From an uncultured Acetatifactor sp. (lineage in GTDB: Bacteria > Bacillota > Clostridia > Lachnospirales > Lachnospiraceae): 64,000 nt of DNA. This document shows, piece by piece, positions 42,635 to 52,033 of this stretch. Position numbers and translations under genes: made by a program. The notes below the pieces were generated by a model, which was not told the origin of the DNA, searched no databases, and saw only the letters and a list, made by a program, of their open reading frames with translations. Every line of letters begins with the position of its first letter. Position 1 is the stretch's first letter. The DNA lies in the NCBI GenBank assembly GCA_910578815.1, contig CAJTSE010000013.1:27110-91109 (forward strand), given 5' to 3'.

Positions 42635-45059
42635 TGCTCACACCTCCTTTTCCAGAGTCTCCTGTCACCGCTGCACTCTCCGGCGCAACGGTAATTCCCT
42701 GATAGGTTACTTCGTTTTCCGTATAATTGATAATGACATACCTGGTATCAGAGCCTTTCTGATAGGTATTGATTACCACCCCGTTCTCCGGCACATATCT
42801 GTAGGTCCATTCATAACCCTGAACCTGACTTAAAACCTCGTTCACCGTCCCGTACACCTGCCCGATCAGTTCCTCATACAGCGAGTATTCCGTGGAATAG
42901 TAATTCGCGGAAAAGGTATCCGCCAGCTTATAGGAAGGCTCTCTGGAAAGGATAAAGGAGGGTGAAATATTGTAATCTATCATTCTTAAAATGCTGTCCT
43001 GGGTATAAAAGGAGAAGTTCGCATAAGGAGCGTACAGTTCCATGGTCCCATGCAGCACCATCTCCAGGAAAGGCACCGAATCCGTCTCAAATACATACTG
43101 GGAGCTTCCCACAGGGATCTGTAGATAACGGTCCGTATACTTCCAAAGGTAACTGTGCGGATTTTCCAGGTTTAACAGCATCTCTCCGTTTACCTTTTCC
43201 AGCGTGTCCCTGTACAGCGCCGCCGCATCCGTAAGGCTGGTCACCACCCCGTCCCTGCTCCAGTTGGAGGTAAGCACGTGGGGCATTTCCGCCAGGGTCA
43301 GACTGCCCGCATAATCTGAGGTCTTGTCTGCCAGAGTTTTAATCCAGGACGCTGCCTTCGTGGGCGTGGCATAACTGAACAGACTGGTGGGCACGTTCTC
43401 CGGCAGGATCGCCTCCTTGTCGATGCTTAAGTACCAGTTGCTGATACATCTCACTGCCGTGTTATAGTAATTGATCATATCCTTGTTGATGGTGATCACA
43501 TCTCTGGAAAAGGAAATATCCACTCCCTTTTCCCGGAAGTCCTGAATCAGGCCCTTAAAATCACCCTTACTGCCGATGGCTCCGGAAAAGCTCATCTTAT
43601 AGGGCTTGGAAAGGCTCTCCCCCTTCTTCTGCCAGCCGATCAGCCCGGAATTGATATTGGTAATCCCCTTGGCCATCACCTGATTCAAAATGTCCTCCAC
43701 GTCCTTTGCCGTCGTTACCTGGACCTGGGTATTGCCCACAATCCCGCTCTTGGAATCCGCCATGATAAAATCCAGGCGCAGGGGAATGTCTCCAGCCTGT
43801 GCCCCAAGGGGTGTCAGCTCGCCGGTCGCAATCAGATATTCCCTGTAAGCCCTGGCCATGCCGGTATAATCCGCTGCCGGCGTGCCGTCGCTGCCGTCTC
43901 CAAACAGAAAGGCATAGGTCATATCAATGTCATACTGATAAATCTCATCCATCTGCTTAAAGAAACCGCTTCCCTTTTCGTCGTAAAGCTGATAGTAGTT
44001 AATGTTCAGCTCAAATCTGGGATAAGCCCAGGTGTAGGTAGTGCCTCTGGTGCCGTCGGGATTGACGATGATCTCCATATACTCCGCACCCTGATTGGCC
44101 CAGGCCGCAAAGGCCATCTGCCCGTCTCCGTGGGCAATGCCGAACACCGGCATCACCGGCTCCTTCACGGGAACATCGTCATAATAAGCAAAATTGTAAT
44201 AGGTCTCCGTGGCATAATCCTTTCCGTACACATCCCCCACATAAGAATTGAAGGTGGAGGTATTGTCCACAAAACGGATCAGGCTGCCGCTGCCGTCCGG
44301 TACCAGCACATAGCCCGGCACCCGGTAATTATCCACCGTTTCCCACTCCAGGGTCTCCGGATTCATCACGTTCATCCGTCCGCCGCTGGCTCCCAGAAAG
44401 GGCGTAATATCAATGGCTGCCAGCTTGTTCAAGCCGGTCCCGCTCATCTCGCCATGGGGAATATAATAATCCACACTGTCCTCTCCCAATGTCAGGTAGG
44501 CCTTGATCTGTACGTCGATGCCGGTGAAATGAATGTCCAGACAGTATTTCCCCTCTGTCACCTTGCTTAAAACCGACTCCACGCCGGATTCCGAAGCCGA
44601 GGACAGATACTTGATCTTGTCGCTCTCATAGTACTCCACCGTAATCAGGGAATTGGCAATGCCCACATAGGTAGCGTTTAAGTCATCCGGATAGCTTTCC
44701 GCCGCTGCCAGAATTTCCGCCGCCTGCGCATCCGCCTTCTCCAAAGCCTTCACTGCATCCTTCACGTCGCCGGAGAAAGGCAGGTCCGCCCCGGTCTTGA
44801 TGCAGAAGCCCGTCTGCTTGTCAACGATAGCCAGAATATCCCGATCCTCCCGCCAGTAATACCTGACCGTCCCGGTCTCTGACAGAAGCTCATAATCCGA
44901 ATATTCCTCCGGCGTATATTCCGCCTTTTCCGGCGCCACCTTCGTATCCCTGTTGGTAGGCACATAGGCCTGTGCGCTGATAGAAGCTGACCCGACACTG
45001 CCCGCAAGGACCAGAGCCGCCAGACTCCGAATAATTCTCTTTCCTTTCTTATAAGACAT
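42627..45059 (-). CDS. DUF5696 exported protein, hydrolase-like
   Basis: This 810-aa protein has a signal peptide (cleavage probably after SISAQA, residue 31). The first half (about 40-400) is beta-rich with LVPDGSGSLIRFVDN and YWEDRD-type strands. The middle has PAADYTGMARAYREYLIATG, then LRLDFIMADSKSGIVGN and GITNINSGLIGWQKKGES, which read like a TIM-barrel beta/alpha pattern. The end, YVIINYTENEVTYQGITVAP, resembles the C-terminal strand pair of large glycosidases. I recognise it as DUF5696, repeatedly found with CUT1 permeases, but no activity is established to my knowledge. It overlaps both neighbours. Confidence 0.8.
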   Translation of the reverse strand: MSYKKGKRIIRSLAALVLAGSVGSASISAQAYVPTNRDTKVAPEKAEYTPEEYSDYELLSETGTVRYYWREDRDILAIVDKQTGFCIKTGADLPFSGDVKDAVKALEKADAQAAEILAAAESYPDDLNATYVGIANSLITVEYYESDKIKYLSSASESGVESVLSKVTEGKYCLDIHFTGIDVQIKAYLTLGEDSVDYYIPHGEMSGTGLNKLAAIDITPFLGASGGRMNVMNPETLEWETVDNYRVPGYVLVPDGSGSLIRFVDNTSTFNSYVGDVYGKDYATETYYNFAYYDDVPVKEPVMPVFGIAHGDGQMAFAAWANQGAEYMEIIVNPDGTRGTTYTWAYPRFELNINYYQLYDEKGSGFFKQMDEIYQYDIDMTYAFLFGDGSDGTPAADYTGMARAYREYLIATGELTPLGAQAGDIPLRLDFIMADSKSGIVGNTQVQVTTAKDVEDILNQVMAKGITNINSGLIGWQKKGESLSKPYKMSFSGAIGSKGDFKGLIQDFREKGVDISFSRDVITINKDMINYYNTAVRCISNWYLSIDKEAILPENVPTSLFSYATPTKAASWIKTLADKTSDYAGSLTLAEMPHVLTSNWSRDGVVTSLTDAAALYRDTLEKVNGEMLLNLENPHSYLWKYTDRYLQIPVGSSQYVFETDSVPFLEMVLHGTMELYAPYANFSFYTQDSILRMIDYNISPSFILSREPSYKLADTFSANYYSTEYSLYEELIGQVYGTVNEVLSQVQGYEWTYRYVPENGVVINTYQKGSDTRYVIINYTENEVTYQGITVAPESAAVTGDSGKGGVSNG

Positions 45060-47091
45060 TCTGAATCATCTCCTTTCCCACTGAGGCGAGGAAGGAATAC
45101 AGGCTATCCCACATAATGGAGATAATGATTCCGATCACCGCCACGATGATCATAAACACGACCGTCAGGAGGATACTTTTCACAGTCTCCCCAAAGGTAT
45201 AATCGTGTACCGTCTGCAGCCCCAGGAAGATGGTAATCACGCTCCAGGTGATGCCGATGATCAGCACGATGGTCAACAGGAACGCTTCATTATAGGTCAG
45301 CACATAGGAGACCACTGTCACGATCAAAAGTGAAATCATGGCCGGCATCAGCCCGTAAGCGGGAATCATGTAGATCTGCTTAAAGGTGCCGTCGCCGTCG
45401 TTGATGCTGGTCACCAGGTAGTTACAGATGATAAACAGGCCCAGCAGGATAAAGAAGCCCAGCACGATGGAGCCGATGTCCATATCCTCCACCTTCACAT
45501 TTTGATAGATAAAGCCCTTTAAGGTCTTAAACGCCATAAAATCCAGGAAAAACAACGCATAAATCACTGTGGCTGAAAGCACGGAGCCCTGCCTGTACTT
45601 ACGGATTTCATAATAATTGTCCATGGGATGTCTGGGCGTCTTTAAAGCATAAATAATATCCTTCAGCACCGGCAGATTTTTTACCTTCTCTCCCGCCTGC
45701 TTCCTTGCTGCTGCAATATGTCCGCCCCGTTTCCCGTCAATGATACCGATGACTTTCTTTAGGACAAGCAGGACGATCACAACAATCAGAATGGGCCCCA
45801 GCCACTTCTGCAGCCACTTATTCCTTACCTCCCAGAAGCTCTGGGAATAAAAATCCTTATTGTTGGCCACCTTGAAATGCTCCAGGGAAGCCTCATAATC
45901 CTCCGCGTGAAGATAAGCCTTTCCTACCCCGTTATGAGCCAGGATAGACATCTGGTTTAATTTCAGCACCTGATTCCATTTCTCCATGGCTTCGTCGTAG
46001 CGGCCTTCTTCATAAAGATCCATGGCCGCATAGACCGTCTGCGCATATTCCGTGGGCTTAAAAGATTGCAGATACCCCTTGCTGCCGTCCACTGCCCAAA
46101 CGTTTCCGTCCCTGTCCACCGCAATGGAGGGAAGGGTGGTAAAAAGTCCGGAAATATCAACGGTGGTCACGTAAGAGCCAAAGCTGAAAATTTCTTCCCC
46201 GTTCTTGGAATAAATATTGATATATCCTTCTGCAGAACAGGTATAAATCAAGCCGCTGTCGTCCACATACAAATCCGTCAGCGTATCGTAAGACCATACA
46301 TTGGATTTGAACATATTGCCGCCGTTGGTGCTGTGCTTTTTCATCCCGTTTTTATGGGTTCCGCTGGTGGCTGTGTACACGATGCCGCTACGGTCCACAA
46401 ACACGTTTGTGAAAACCGTGGGATTAATGTCCACCAGGTTTGCCAGCTGGGCCCTGGTGAAAATCATCTGCTGCAGCCTCTGGGCAAAGGTCAGATCCGC
46501 GTCATTTACCGCAAAGTACCCCAGAAACTCTCCCGTTTTCGCCAGCTGGATCACACCGTTATAAACGCCCTCGCCGATCAGGTATACGTTCCCGCCGCCG
46601 TCCACAGCCACGCGCTTTGGCTCGTAGTTGGTATCCGCAAAGATGGGCGCATCCGGCCTTCCCAGCTTTCCCTTAAGCTCAAAGTCCGCGTCAAATATCA
46701 ATACCGCCTTGGCGCCGGAGTCCGCCACATAAATATCCCCGTCCTCCGTCACATAAACGCCTCTGGGCGCCGTAAACTCATCGCTTACCAGCTCTGCCGT
46801 CACCTCTCCTCTGGCAATGTCATATTTCACGATGCGGCGGTTACCTGTATCCGCTATGTAAAGTATATTGTTCTCGTCGATAAACAGATCTTCGGGAGCG
46901 GAAAGCCCCAGCTCCGTCACTGTCTTATCCGGCAGATAGGCATCCTGGGTCCGCACCCAGTAGCCGTTTTCGTCCGCCGCATAGGTGTAGGATGTGGCCT
47001 GATTTGCACTTACCCGCATGGGGAGCTGCAGCGTCAGACAGACAACAGCCAAAAGAAGCAGGCCCCGCCTTATTTTTCCATGTGTTCTCAT
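45049..47091 (-). CDS. NHL-propeller, TPR and Yip1-domain membrane protein
   Basis: This 680-aa protein joins three parts. After a signal peptide (about 1-29) comes an extracellular beta-propeller of NHL type (about 50-340: PEDLFIDENNILYIADTGNRRI, PRGVYVTEDGDIYVADSG). Then follow two to three TPR-like helices (about 345-415), a membrane helix (about 433-452), a short basic cytoplasmic stretch and a C-terminal Yip1-like domain with about five membrane helices (about 500-670). The order implies an outside sensor or scaffold tied to a membrane domain. It lies between the two transporter halves and overlaps the DUF5696 gene by 11 bp. Function unknown. Confidence 0.82.
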   Translation of the reverse strand: MRTHGKIRRGLLLLAVVCLTLQLPMRVSANQATSYTYAADENGYWVRTQDAYLPDKTVTELGLSAPEDLFIDENNILYIADTGNRRIVKYDIARGEVTAELVSDEFTAPRGVYVTEDGDIYVADSGAKAVLIFDADFELKGKLGRPDAPIFADTNYEPKRVAVDGGGNVYLIGEGVYNGVIQLAKTGEFLGYFAVNDADLTFAQRLQQMIFTRAQLANLVDINPTVFTNVFVDRSGIVYTATSGTHKNGMKKHSTNGGNMFKSNVWSYDTLTDLYVDDSGLIYTCSAEGYINIYSKNGEEIFSFGSYVTTVDISGLFTTLPSIAVDRDGNVWAVDGSKGYLQSFKPTEYAQTVYAAMDLYEEGRYDEAMEKWNQVLKLNQMSILAHNGVGKAYLHAEDYEASLEHFKVANNKDFYSQSFWEVRNKWLQKWLGPILIVVIVLLVLKKVIGIIDGKRGGHIAAARKQAGEKVKNLPVLKDIIYALKTPRHPMDNYYEIRKYRQGSVLSATVIYALFFLDFMAFKTLKGFIYQNVKVEDMDIGSIVLGFFILLGLFIICNYLVTSINDGDGTFKQIYMIPAYGLMPAMISLLIVTVVSYVLTYNEAFLLTIVLIIGITWSVITIFLGLQTVHDYTFGETVKSILLTVVFMIIVAVIGIIISIMWDSLYSFLASVGKEMIQNVL

Positions 47092-47106
47092 CGCTATCCT
47101 CCCCTC

Positions 47107-48000
47107 CTACTTGATGCCGGAATGGCTCATGGTATTCATCACCTGAGACTGCATACAGATAAAGATCAGCAGATTCGGCAGGAACAAAAGCACGGACGCC
47201 GCCGCTGTCATGCCTGCCGCTGCAACGGTGTTGTTGGTGGACAGGGAATTCAGGTAATATGCCAGCGTTCGCATGGTATCATTGTTCACATAATTATTGG
47301 ATGCTTCCACCGCCATCCACACCTGCTGGAAGGTCAGCACCACCGACGTGGCAAGGGCCGGCCGGATCAGAGGTACAATAATCTTGCGCACAATGGTCAG
47401 CTCCTTGGCACCGTCCATGACCGCCGCCTCAATCAACGCATCCGGTATCTGGTCCGTAAACTGCTTCACCAGGAACAGGCCCACCGGCATAGCCGCCAAA
47501 GGAAGCACATGCACCAGCCAGGTATCCGTCAAGTTCAGCTTTACGATCACCAGGTATCTGGAAATAGCAACCGCAGTAGGCACAAACATCAGCGCCAGCT
47601 GGTTGATTTCAAATAAAACCGCCTTGCCCTTGAAATTCTTCTTGGCGAAGGTGTATGCCCCCAGGATGGTAATCACCAGATTCAGCAGCACCGTCAGCAC
47701 CGTTACGATCACCGAATTCAGCAGATACCTGAGCATGGGCACTCCCGTGGTACTGGAGAGGGCAAAGAGGCTCTTAAAATTGTTCATGGTCGGGTTACGG
47801 GCAATAATGTGGGGCGGGAAGGCAAACAGCTCGCCCAGGGGCATGAAAGCCCGGTTAATCAGCATAATCACCGGCAGGATCATGAACAGCGACAGGGGCA
47901 CAAGGATAATGTAAAACTTGAGCTGTCCCTTTGAAAAATGTCTGGGATTAATGCGGGAGCCCTGAAAGTTACCGCGTTTTTGCTTCTTTTTCCTACTCAT
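47107..48000 (-). CDS. CUT1 carbohydrate ABC permease (MalG-like), system 2
   Basis: This 297-aa permease has six membrane helices. The EAA loop is IPDALIEAAVMDGAKELTIV. A strongly basic N-terminus (MSRKKKQKRGNFQGSR) is followed by the first helix near residue 30. It probably forms a pair with the next permease upstream and works with the giant binding protein. GGGGGAG precedes the start. Confidence 0.92.
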   Translation of the reverse strand: MSRKKKQKRGNFQGSRINPRHFSKGQLKFYIILVPLSLFMILPVIMLINRAFMPLGELFAFPPHIIARNPTMNNFKSLFALSSTTGVPMLRYLLNSVIVTVLTVLLNLVITILGAYTFAKKNFKGKAVLFEINQLALMFVPTAVAISRYLVIVKLNLTDTWLVHVLPLAAMPVGLFLVKQFTDQIPDALIEAAVMDGAKELTIVRKIIVPLIRPALATSVVLTFQQVWMAVEASNNYVNNDTMRTLAYYLNSLSTNNTVAAAGMTAAASVLLFLPNLLIFICMQSQVMNTMSHSGIK

Positions 48001-48014
48001 TTATGCTCCCCCTT

Positions 48015-48926
48015 TCAGTCCTTCTCGCCGAACAGCCTGTGTGCCACCACATTAAAGGCGTACACGATCAGCAGCAGGATCACGGAAATTGCGGCGGCAT
48101 ATCCCATCTCATAGCGGATAAAACCGTAATCGTCAATGTGGTTGGTAATCAGCTGTCCGGAATATTCCGGCGTGGGATTGGCACCGCTTAAGGTAACGCC
48201 GATCCAGCCCATATTAAAGGCATTCACAATCGCCATCACCGCTCCGAAAAGCATCTGCGGCTTCATGGAAGGAACGGTTATATAAATAATCTCCTGGAAA
48301 CGGTTTTTCAGGCCGTCCACATAAGCCGCTTCGTACAGTTCCTGGTCAATATTTAAAATACCCGAAATCATGGCCAGGAAGCCGATCCCCATGGCAGACC
48401 ACAGGGAGACTACAATCATAATCAGCATAAAGTAGTCTTTGGTCAGCAAAAACTGGATAGGCGTATCAATCAGTCCCCACTGTAAGAGAAGACTGTTCAC
48501 CCAGCCCGACTGGTCACCGGAAAAGATCGTCTTCCAGATTACGCCGATGAACACCTGCCCCAGCATGGAAGGAGTATAGATGCACAGCGCCAGCACCGTC
48601 CGGGGAATGGGCTGGATCTGGGCCAGCATCCAGGCTAAGAGGAAGGACAGCACATAGCCGCCGGGCCCCACAATCAGCGCATAGAGGAAGGTGTTTGGAA
48701 GTACATATTTTAAAAACACCTCATCCTGAGTAAACAGGGTAATGTAATTCAACAGTCCCGTAAAGTCAGGCTTGTTGATCACGTCGAAATAAGTAAAGGA
48801 AAGATACACCGCAATCAACACCGGTACTAGTATAAATGTGGAAAACAATAGGATGTATGGCAGCAGCAACAGATACGCCCTGCCGTCCTTCCTGTGAAAT
48901 CCCTTTTGCCGCTTTGTTTGCCGCAT
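48015..48926 (-). CDS. CUT1 carbohydrate ABC permease (MalF-like), system 2
   Basis: This 303-aa permease has six membrane helices, with the coupling loop IDQELYEAAYVDGLKNRFQE. The start lies 2 bp after the stop of the giant binding protein gene, so the three genes (binding protein, MalF-like, MalG-like) form one transport unit. As in the other pair, no ATPase is nearby. Confidence 0.92.
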   Translation of the reverse strand: MRQTKRQKGFHRKDGRAYLLLLPYILLFSTFILVPVLIAVYLSFTYFDVINKPDFTGLLNYITLFTQDEVFLKYVLPNTFLYALIVGPGGYVLSFLLAWMLAQIQPIPRTVLALCIYTPSMLGQVFIGVIWKTIFSGDQSGWVNSLLLQWGLIDTPIQFLLTKDYFMLIMIVVSLWSAMGIGFLAMISGILNIDQELYEAAYVDGLKNRFQEIIYITVPSMKPQMLFGAVMAIVNAFNMGWIGVTLSGANPTPEYSGQLITNHIDDYGFIRYEMGYAAAISVILLLIVYAFNVVAHRLFGEKD

Positions 48927-48928
48927 GC

Positions 48929-51900
48929 TTACTCACCCCCCTTTTTTGCTTTATCCATTTGCTCTTGTATCCAGTCCGCATCCCGGATAATATAGCTCTT
49001 TATTATATTTCCCTCGTCGTCGTAGAAACCAAGCTCCTGCATTTTCTTTCTGATCTCCCGGTTGATGGCAATCACTTTCTCGTCTGCTGCCACCTGAGCC
49101 GAAGTGCCGTCAAAGACCATGGTATTCCAGATGTCCGAGATGGAACGCTCCAACAGGTACTGTCCCGGCGTCCTGGGCACATCCCGAAGCCAGTGCACCA
49201 TGTCCAGAATGACTTCCTTGTCCTCCTGGTCGATGGGGGCCTGTTCCAGGGCCTCCACGTTGGAGGGCAGCCAGAAGTAGGTATCTCCGTAGGTAGAGCG
49301 CAGGGTATAGGTATATTCCACCTGGGTTTCCGTGTCCGTCCACCATTTCATGAATTCCCAGGCTTTTTCCGGCATCTGCGTATCCGCAAAGATCACTCCC
49401 CCCGTGCCGTTGGCAATAAAGCTGCGGTCGATGCTGCCGTCCTCCTTAACGGTTCCCAGATAAGGAGCCAGGGCCCACTGCCCTTCCAGCTCCGTAGCGC
49501 CGTTCTTGATCAGCACGTAATTGTTGGAATCCACAATGCCGATGGGAAGCACGGAATAGCGGAAAGAATTAAAGAACTCCTGCACCTGCGTATCCAGGGA
49601 ATAAGCCACAAACAGATCTCCCAGCTGCTTTAACCCTTTCACGGAGTCAGGGGAATCAATGGCCGTGGCCGTACCGTCCTCCAGATAAAGGCTGCCGCCG
49701 TTTTGGAAAATAAGAGGCGTTGTCTGATAAAACCACTTATACCCAACCCCGGAGGAAATATTGTGGTAAAAATTCATACCGTACCGCTGCAGTCCGGGAA
49801 GCAGCTCAATCAGTTCATCCCAGGTATCAGGCACCTCCAGTCCCAGGTTTTCAAAAATATCCGTGCGGTAGATCACCGCGTCAAAATCCAGTGTCTCCGG
49901 AATGGCATAAACTCCCTCATTATAGGTATAAGGCACCATAGCCCCTGCCACAAAGCGGTTTGCGGTTTCCCAGAAATCCTCAAACTGTGTCAGATCATAA
50001 AGGGCGTTACGACAGGCCAGATCAAAGGGCATATGGGAGATCAGACCCAAAGCAATATCAGGCGTCTGGTCCGCCGCGGATGCAAGGGTCAGCTTGTTTG
50101 CATCCGGCATCACGGAAATCTTAACCTTAATTCCCGTCTTGGGCGTGAATCCCGTATCGGCCAGCTTCTGCAGCAGGTCCACATGGGTCAGCGCCCTGGA
50201 AACCCAAATGTTCAGCTCATCTTCGTCCTCCGAACTGGTCTTATATTTATCGGAGGTAAAAGAAAAATACACGGTAGCAAATCCGTCGCCAATGCTTTTA
50301 AAGATACCGGCCTTAGGCGCAGGCATCTTATCCTCCCCGAAGGCATATATCATATCCAGGGAAAATTTAACGTTCATAATGGAAGAAGTAAATTTACTTA
50401 CCGCCACCAGCACCGAATTGTCCGCCCCGGTGAGACTGGTGGTATAAAGTGCGATCTCATCCGGATATTCCGCCATGTCCTTAATAAACACCTCTGCCTT
50501 GTCCAGGTAAGAAAGCAACGCGCCGTTGATGCCGTATTCCGACTCATGCTGAAGGAGGTATCGTATATGCTGGATCAGCGTCATATATGCGTCCAGATAT
50601 TCGGGAATCTCCGGTATGTACTGCGTCATTTTCCAGGTCCTGTATTTGTCTGCATCCTGCCCTGAAATCTTCTTAATGTCCAGCGAAAACTGGGTCACAT
50701 GCTCTGCAATCAGCTGGCCATAGCGCCAGGCTTCCGTCACCGGCTCCATCTCTGTCTTTATGGTCAGGGTATGAAGGCCCTCAGAAAGATAAATATAATA
50801 TGGATTTCCCTTTTCGTCGGAAAGCACTTCATTTGCCCAGCCCCCGTCACTGTAGGGAAAAGCGTAGCACTGCAGCTCTTTAAAGGGCACTACACCGTCT
50901 ATGGCAATGCTTTCATAAGAATTAAATTCTTCCTTATCATTCATATAATGGAAGCCCAGCCGGTAAAGCCCTTCCGTCTGCACCCCAAATTCATAGGTAA
51001 TCTCATTACCCGGTTTGGTCCAGGATAAGGTGTTCAGCTTCTTATATTCCGCATCATAAGGCGTCATGGCCGGATTGGCCGTAGACTGGTAAATAATCTC
51101 CGCTGAGTTTTTCACGGTGTAATCCGTAGCCCCGATGGGAATCATCGCTCCCTGTTTTGCCACATCAACGCCTGCATACTGTGCGGAATATTCTTCATAA
51201 GAAGGGCATTCCTCCACAGGTGCCTCCACGTAAAGCGTGCCCAGGGCCAGGCCGTCATTGGAACGGTTGGTCAGGGTAATCACATTCTCTCCCGCTTCCA
51301 GTGTCATGTACAAGGGATGCGTAGAAGAATAGGTATTGTTAAAAAGCCGGATATGGTTCCACTCATTCAGACGCTCCTGTGCAGGCGCAATTTCATCCCC
51401 GTATCTGTCCACCAGATATTCATCCACCGCATCCTGCCAGTACAGAGGCAGCTCCACCGTCTTCCATTCCTGATACTGGGCCTCCCCGTTCAGAGCCACA
51501 TCCACTGTATAATCAAGGTAAGAATTACCTGCCGACAAATAGTCTACTGCCAGATAATACACTCCCCTTTTTTCCACATTTATTATGTATTCTGCCATCT
51601 GCTCATAATCCAAAACTACTGCGCTGCCTTCATAGGCAGGCAGCTCCCCTTCCGCTTCGAAGCTTTTTACTTCTCCCTGCTTCGGGGAGGCAGAATAATT
51701 TCCCTCTCCATATCCCGCGTCAAGATATTTCAGGTAATCCGTATAAGTATAATCCGAAGAGACAAGAGAGCCCGCCAAAAGCTCATAGGCCTCCTTCAGT
51801 TCTTCCGGACTGACATCCTCCACATACTCGGCATGATTCATATTGAAGATCAAATAAACCCCCGCAGCACATGCTGCCGCTGCAGCAGCGGTAATGATTA

Positions 51901-51934
51901 CTTTTTTTAAAATCCCGGTCTTCTTCGACTTCAT
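48929..51934 (-). CDS. Giant extracellular solute-binding protein with N-terminal carbohydrate-module-like domains
   Basis: This 1001-aa protein is more than twice the usual size. A membrane anchor or signal (about 10-31) is followed by two beta-sandwich-like modules (about 70-245 and 290-420) that resemble CBM6/35-type folds: RGVYYLAVDYLSAGNSYLDY with LYMTLEAGENVITLTNRSND, and EGLYRLGFHYMN with YIYLSEGLHTLTIKTE. A helical region (about 430-560) leads to a family-1 solute-binding domain (about 570-985) with PDTWDELIELLPGLQRYGMN and FIANGTGGVIFADTQMPEKA. It could grip a polymer and pass oligosaccharides to the permeases. There is no clear lipobox. Confidence 0.85.
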   Translation of the reverse strand: MKSKKTGILKKVIITAAAAAACAAGVYLIFNMNHAEYVEDVSPEELKEAYELLAGSLVSSDYTYTDYLKYLDAGYGEGNYSASPKQGEVKSFEAEGELPAYEGSAVVLDYEQMAEYIINVEKRGVYYLAVDYLSAGNSYLDYTVDVALNGEAQYQEWKTVELPLYWQDAVDEYLVDRYGDEIAPAQERLNEWNHIRLFNNTYSSTHPLYMTLEAGENVITLTNRSNDGLALGTLYVEAPVEECPSYEEYSAQYAGVDVAKQGAMIPIGATDYTVKNSAEIIYQSTANPAMTPYDAEYKKLNTLSWTKPGNEITYEFGVQTEGLYRLGFHYMNDKEEFNSYESIAIDGVVPFKELQCYAFPYSDGGWANEVLSDEKGNPYYIYLSEGLHTLTIKTEMEPVTEAWRYGQLIAEHVTQFSLDIKKISGQDADKYRTWKMTQYIPEIPEYLDAYMTLIQHIRYLLQHESEYGINGALLSYLDKAEVFIKDMAEYPDEIALYTTSLTGADNSVLVAVSKFTSSIMNVKFSLDMIYAFGEDKMPAPKAGIFKSIGDGFATVYFSFTSDKYKTSSEDEDELNIWVSRALTHVDLLQKLADTGFTPKTGIKVKISVMPDANKLTLASAADQTPDIALGLISHMPFDLACRNALYDLTQFEDFWETANRFVAGAMVPYTYNEGVYAIPETLDFDAVIYRTDIFENLGLEVPDTWDELIELLPGLQRYGMNFYHNISSGVGYKWFYQTTPLIFQNGGSLYLEDGTATAIDSPDSVKGLKQLGDLFVAYSLDTQVQEFFNSFRYSVLPIGIVDSNNYVLIKNGATELEGQWALAPYLGTVKEDGSIDRSFIANGTGGVIFADTQMPEKAWEFMKWWTDTETQVEYTYTLRSTYGDTYFWLPSNVEALEQAPIDQEDKEVILDMVHWLRDVPRTPGQYLLERSISDIWNTMVFDGTSAQVAADEKVIAINREIRKKMQELGFYDDEGNIIKSYIIRDADWIQEQMDKAKKGGE

Positions 51935-51950
51935 GAGCGTGCTCCTTTTA

Positions 51951-52003
51951 TAAAAAGAGGGCTTATTATCTTAAAACACTTTGTGCCTCCAATAATAAGC
52001 CCT
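51951..52003 (-). terminator. Intra-operon hairpin after the first binding-protein gene
   Basis: AGGGCTTATTAT (51958-51969) pairs perfectly with ATAATAAGCCCT (51992-52003), and on the minus strand CTTTTTAT follows. It sits between the two binding-protein genes. Partial termination or 3'-end protection here would give more of the first binding protein than of the rest of the operon. Confidence 0.8.
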
Positions 52004-52033
52004 GCCTTTCTACATAAATTCTGTCAAATCAGT

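Noticed and set aside
46066..47616. Long plus-strand open frame of 516 codons
   Set aside because: It is antisense to the NHL/TPR/Yip1 and permease genes and has an unusual His/Arg-rich composition typical of shadow frames.
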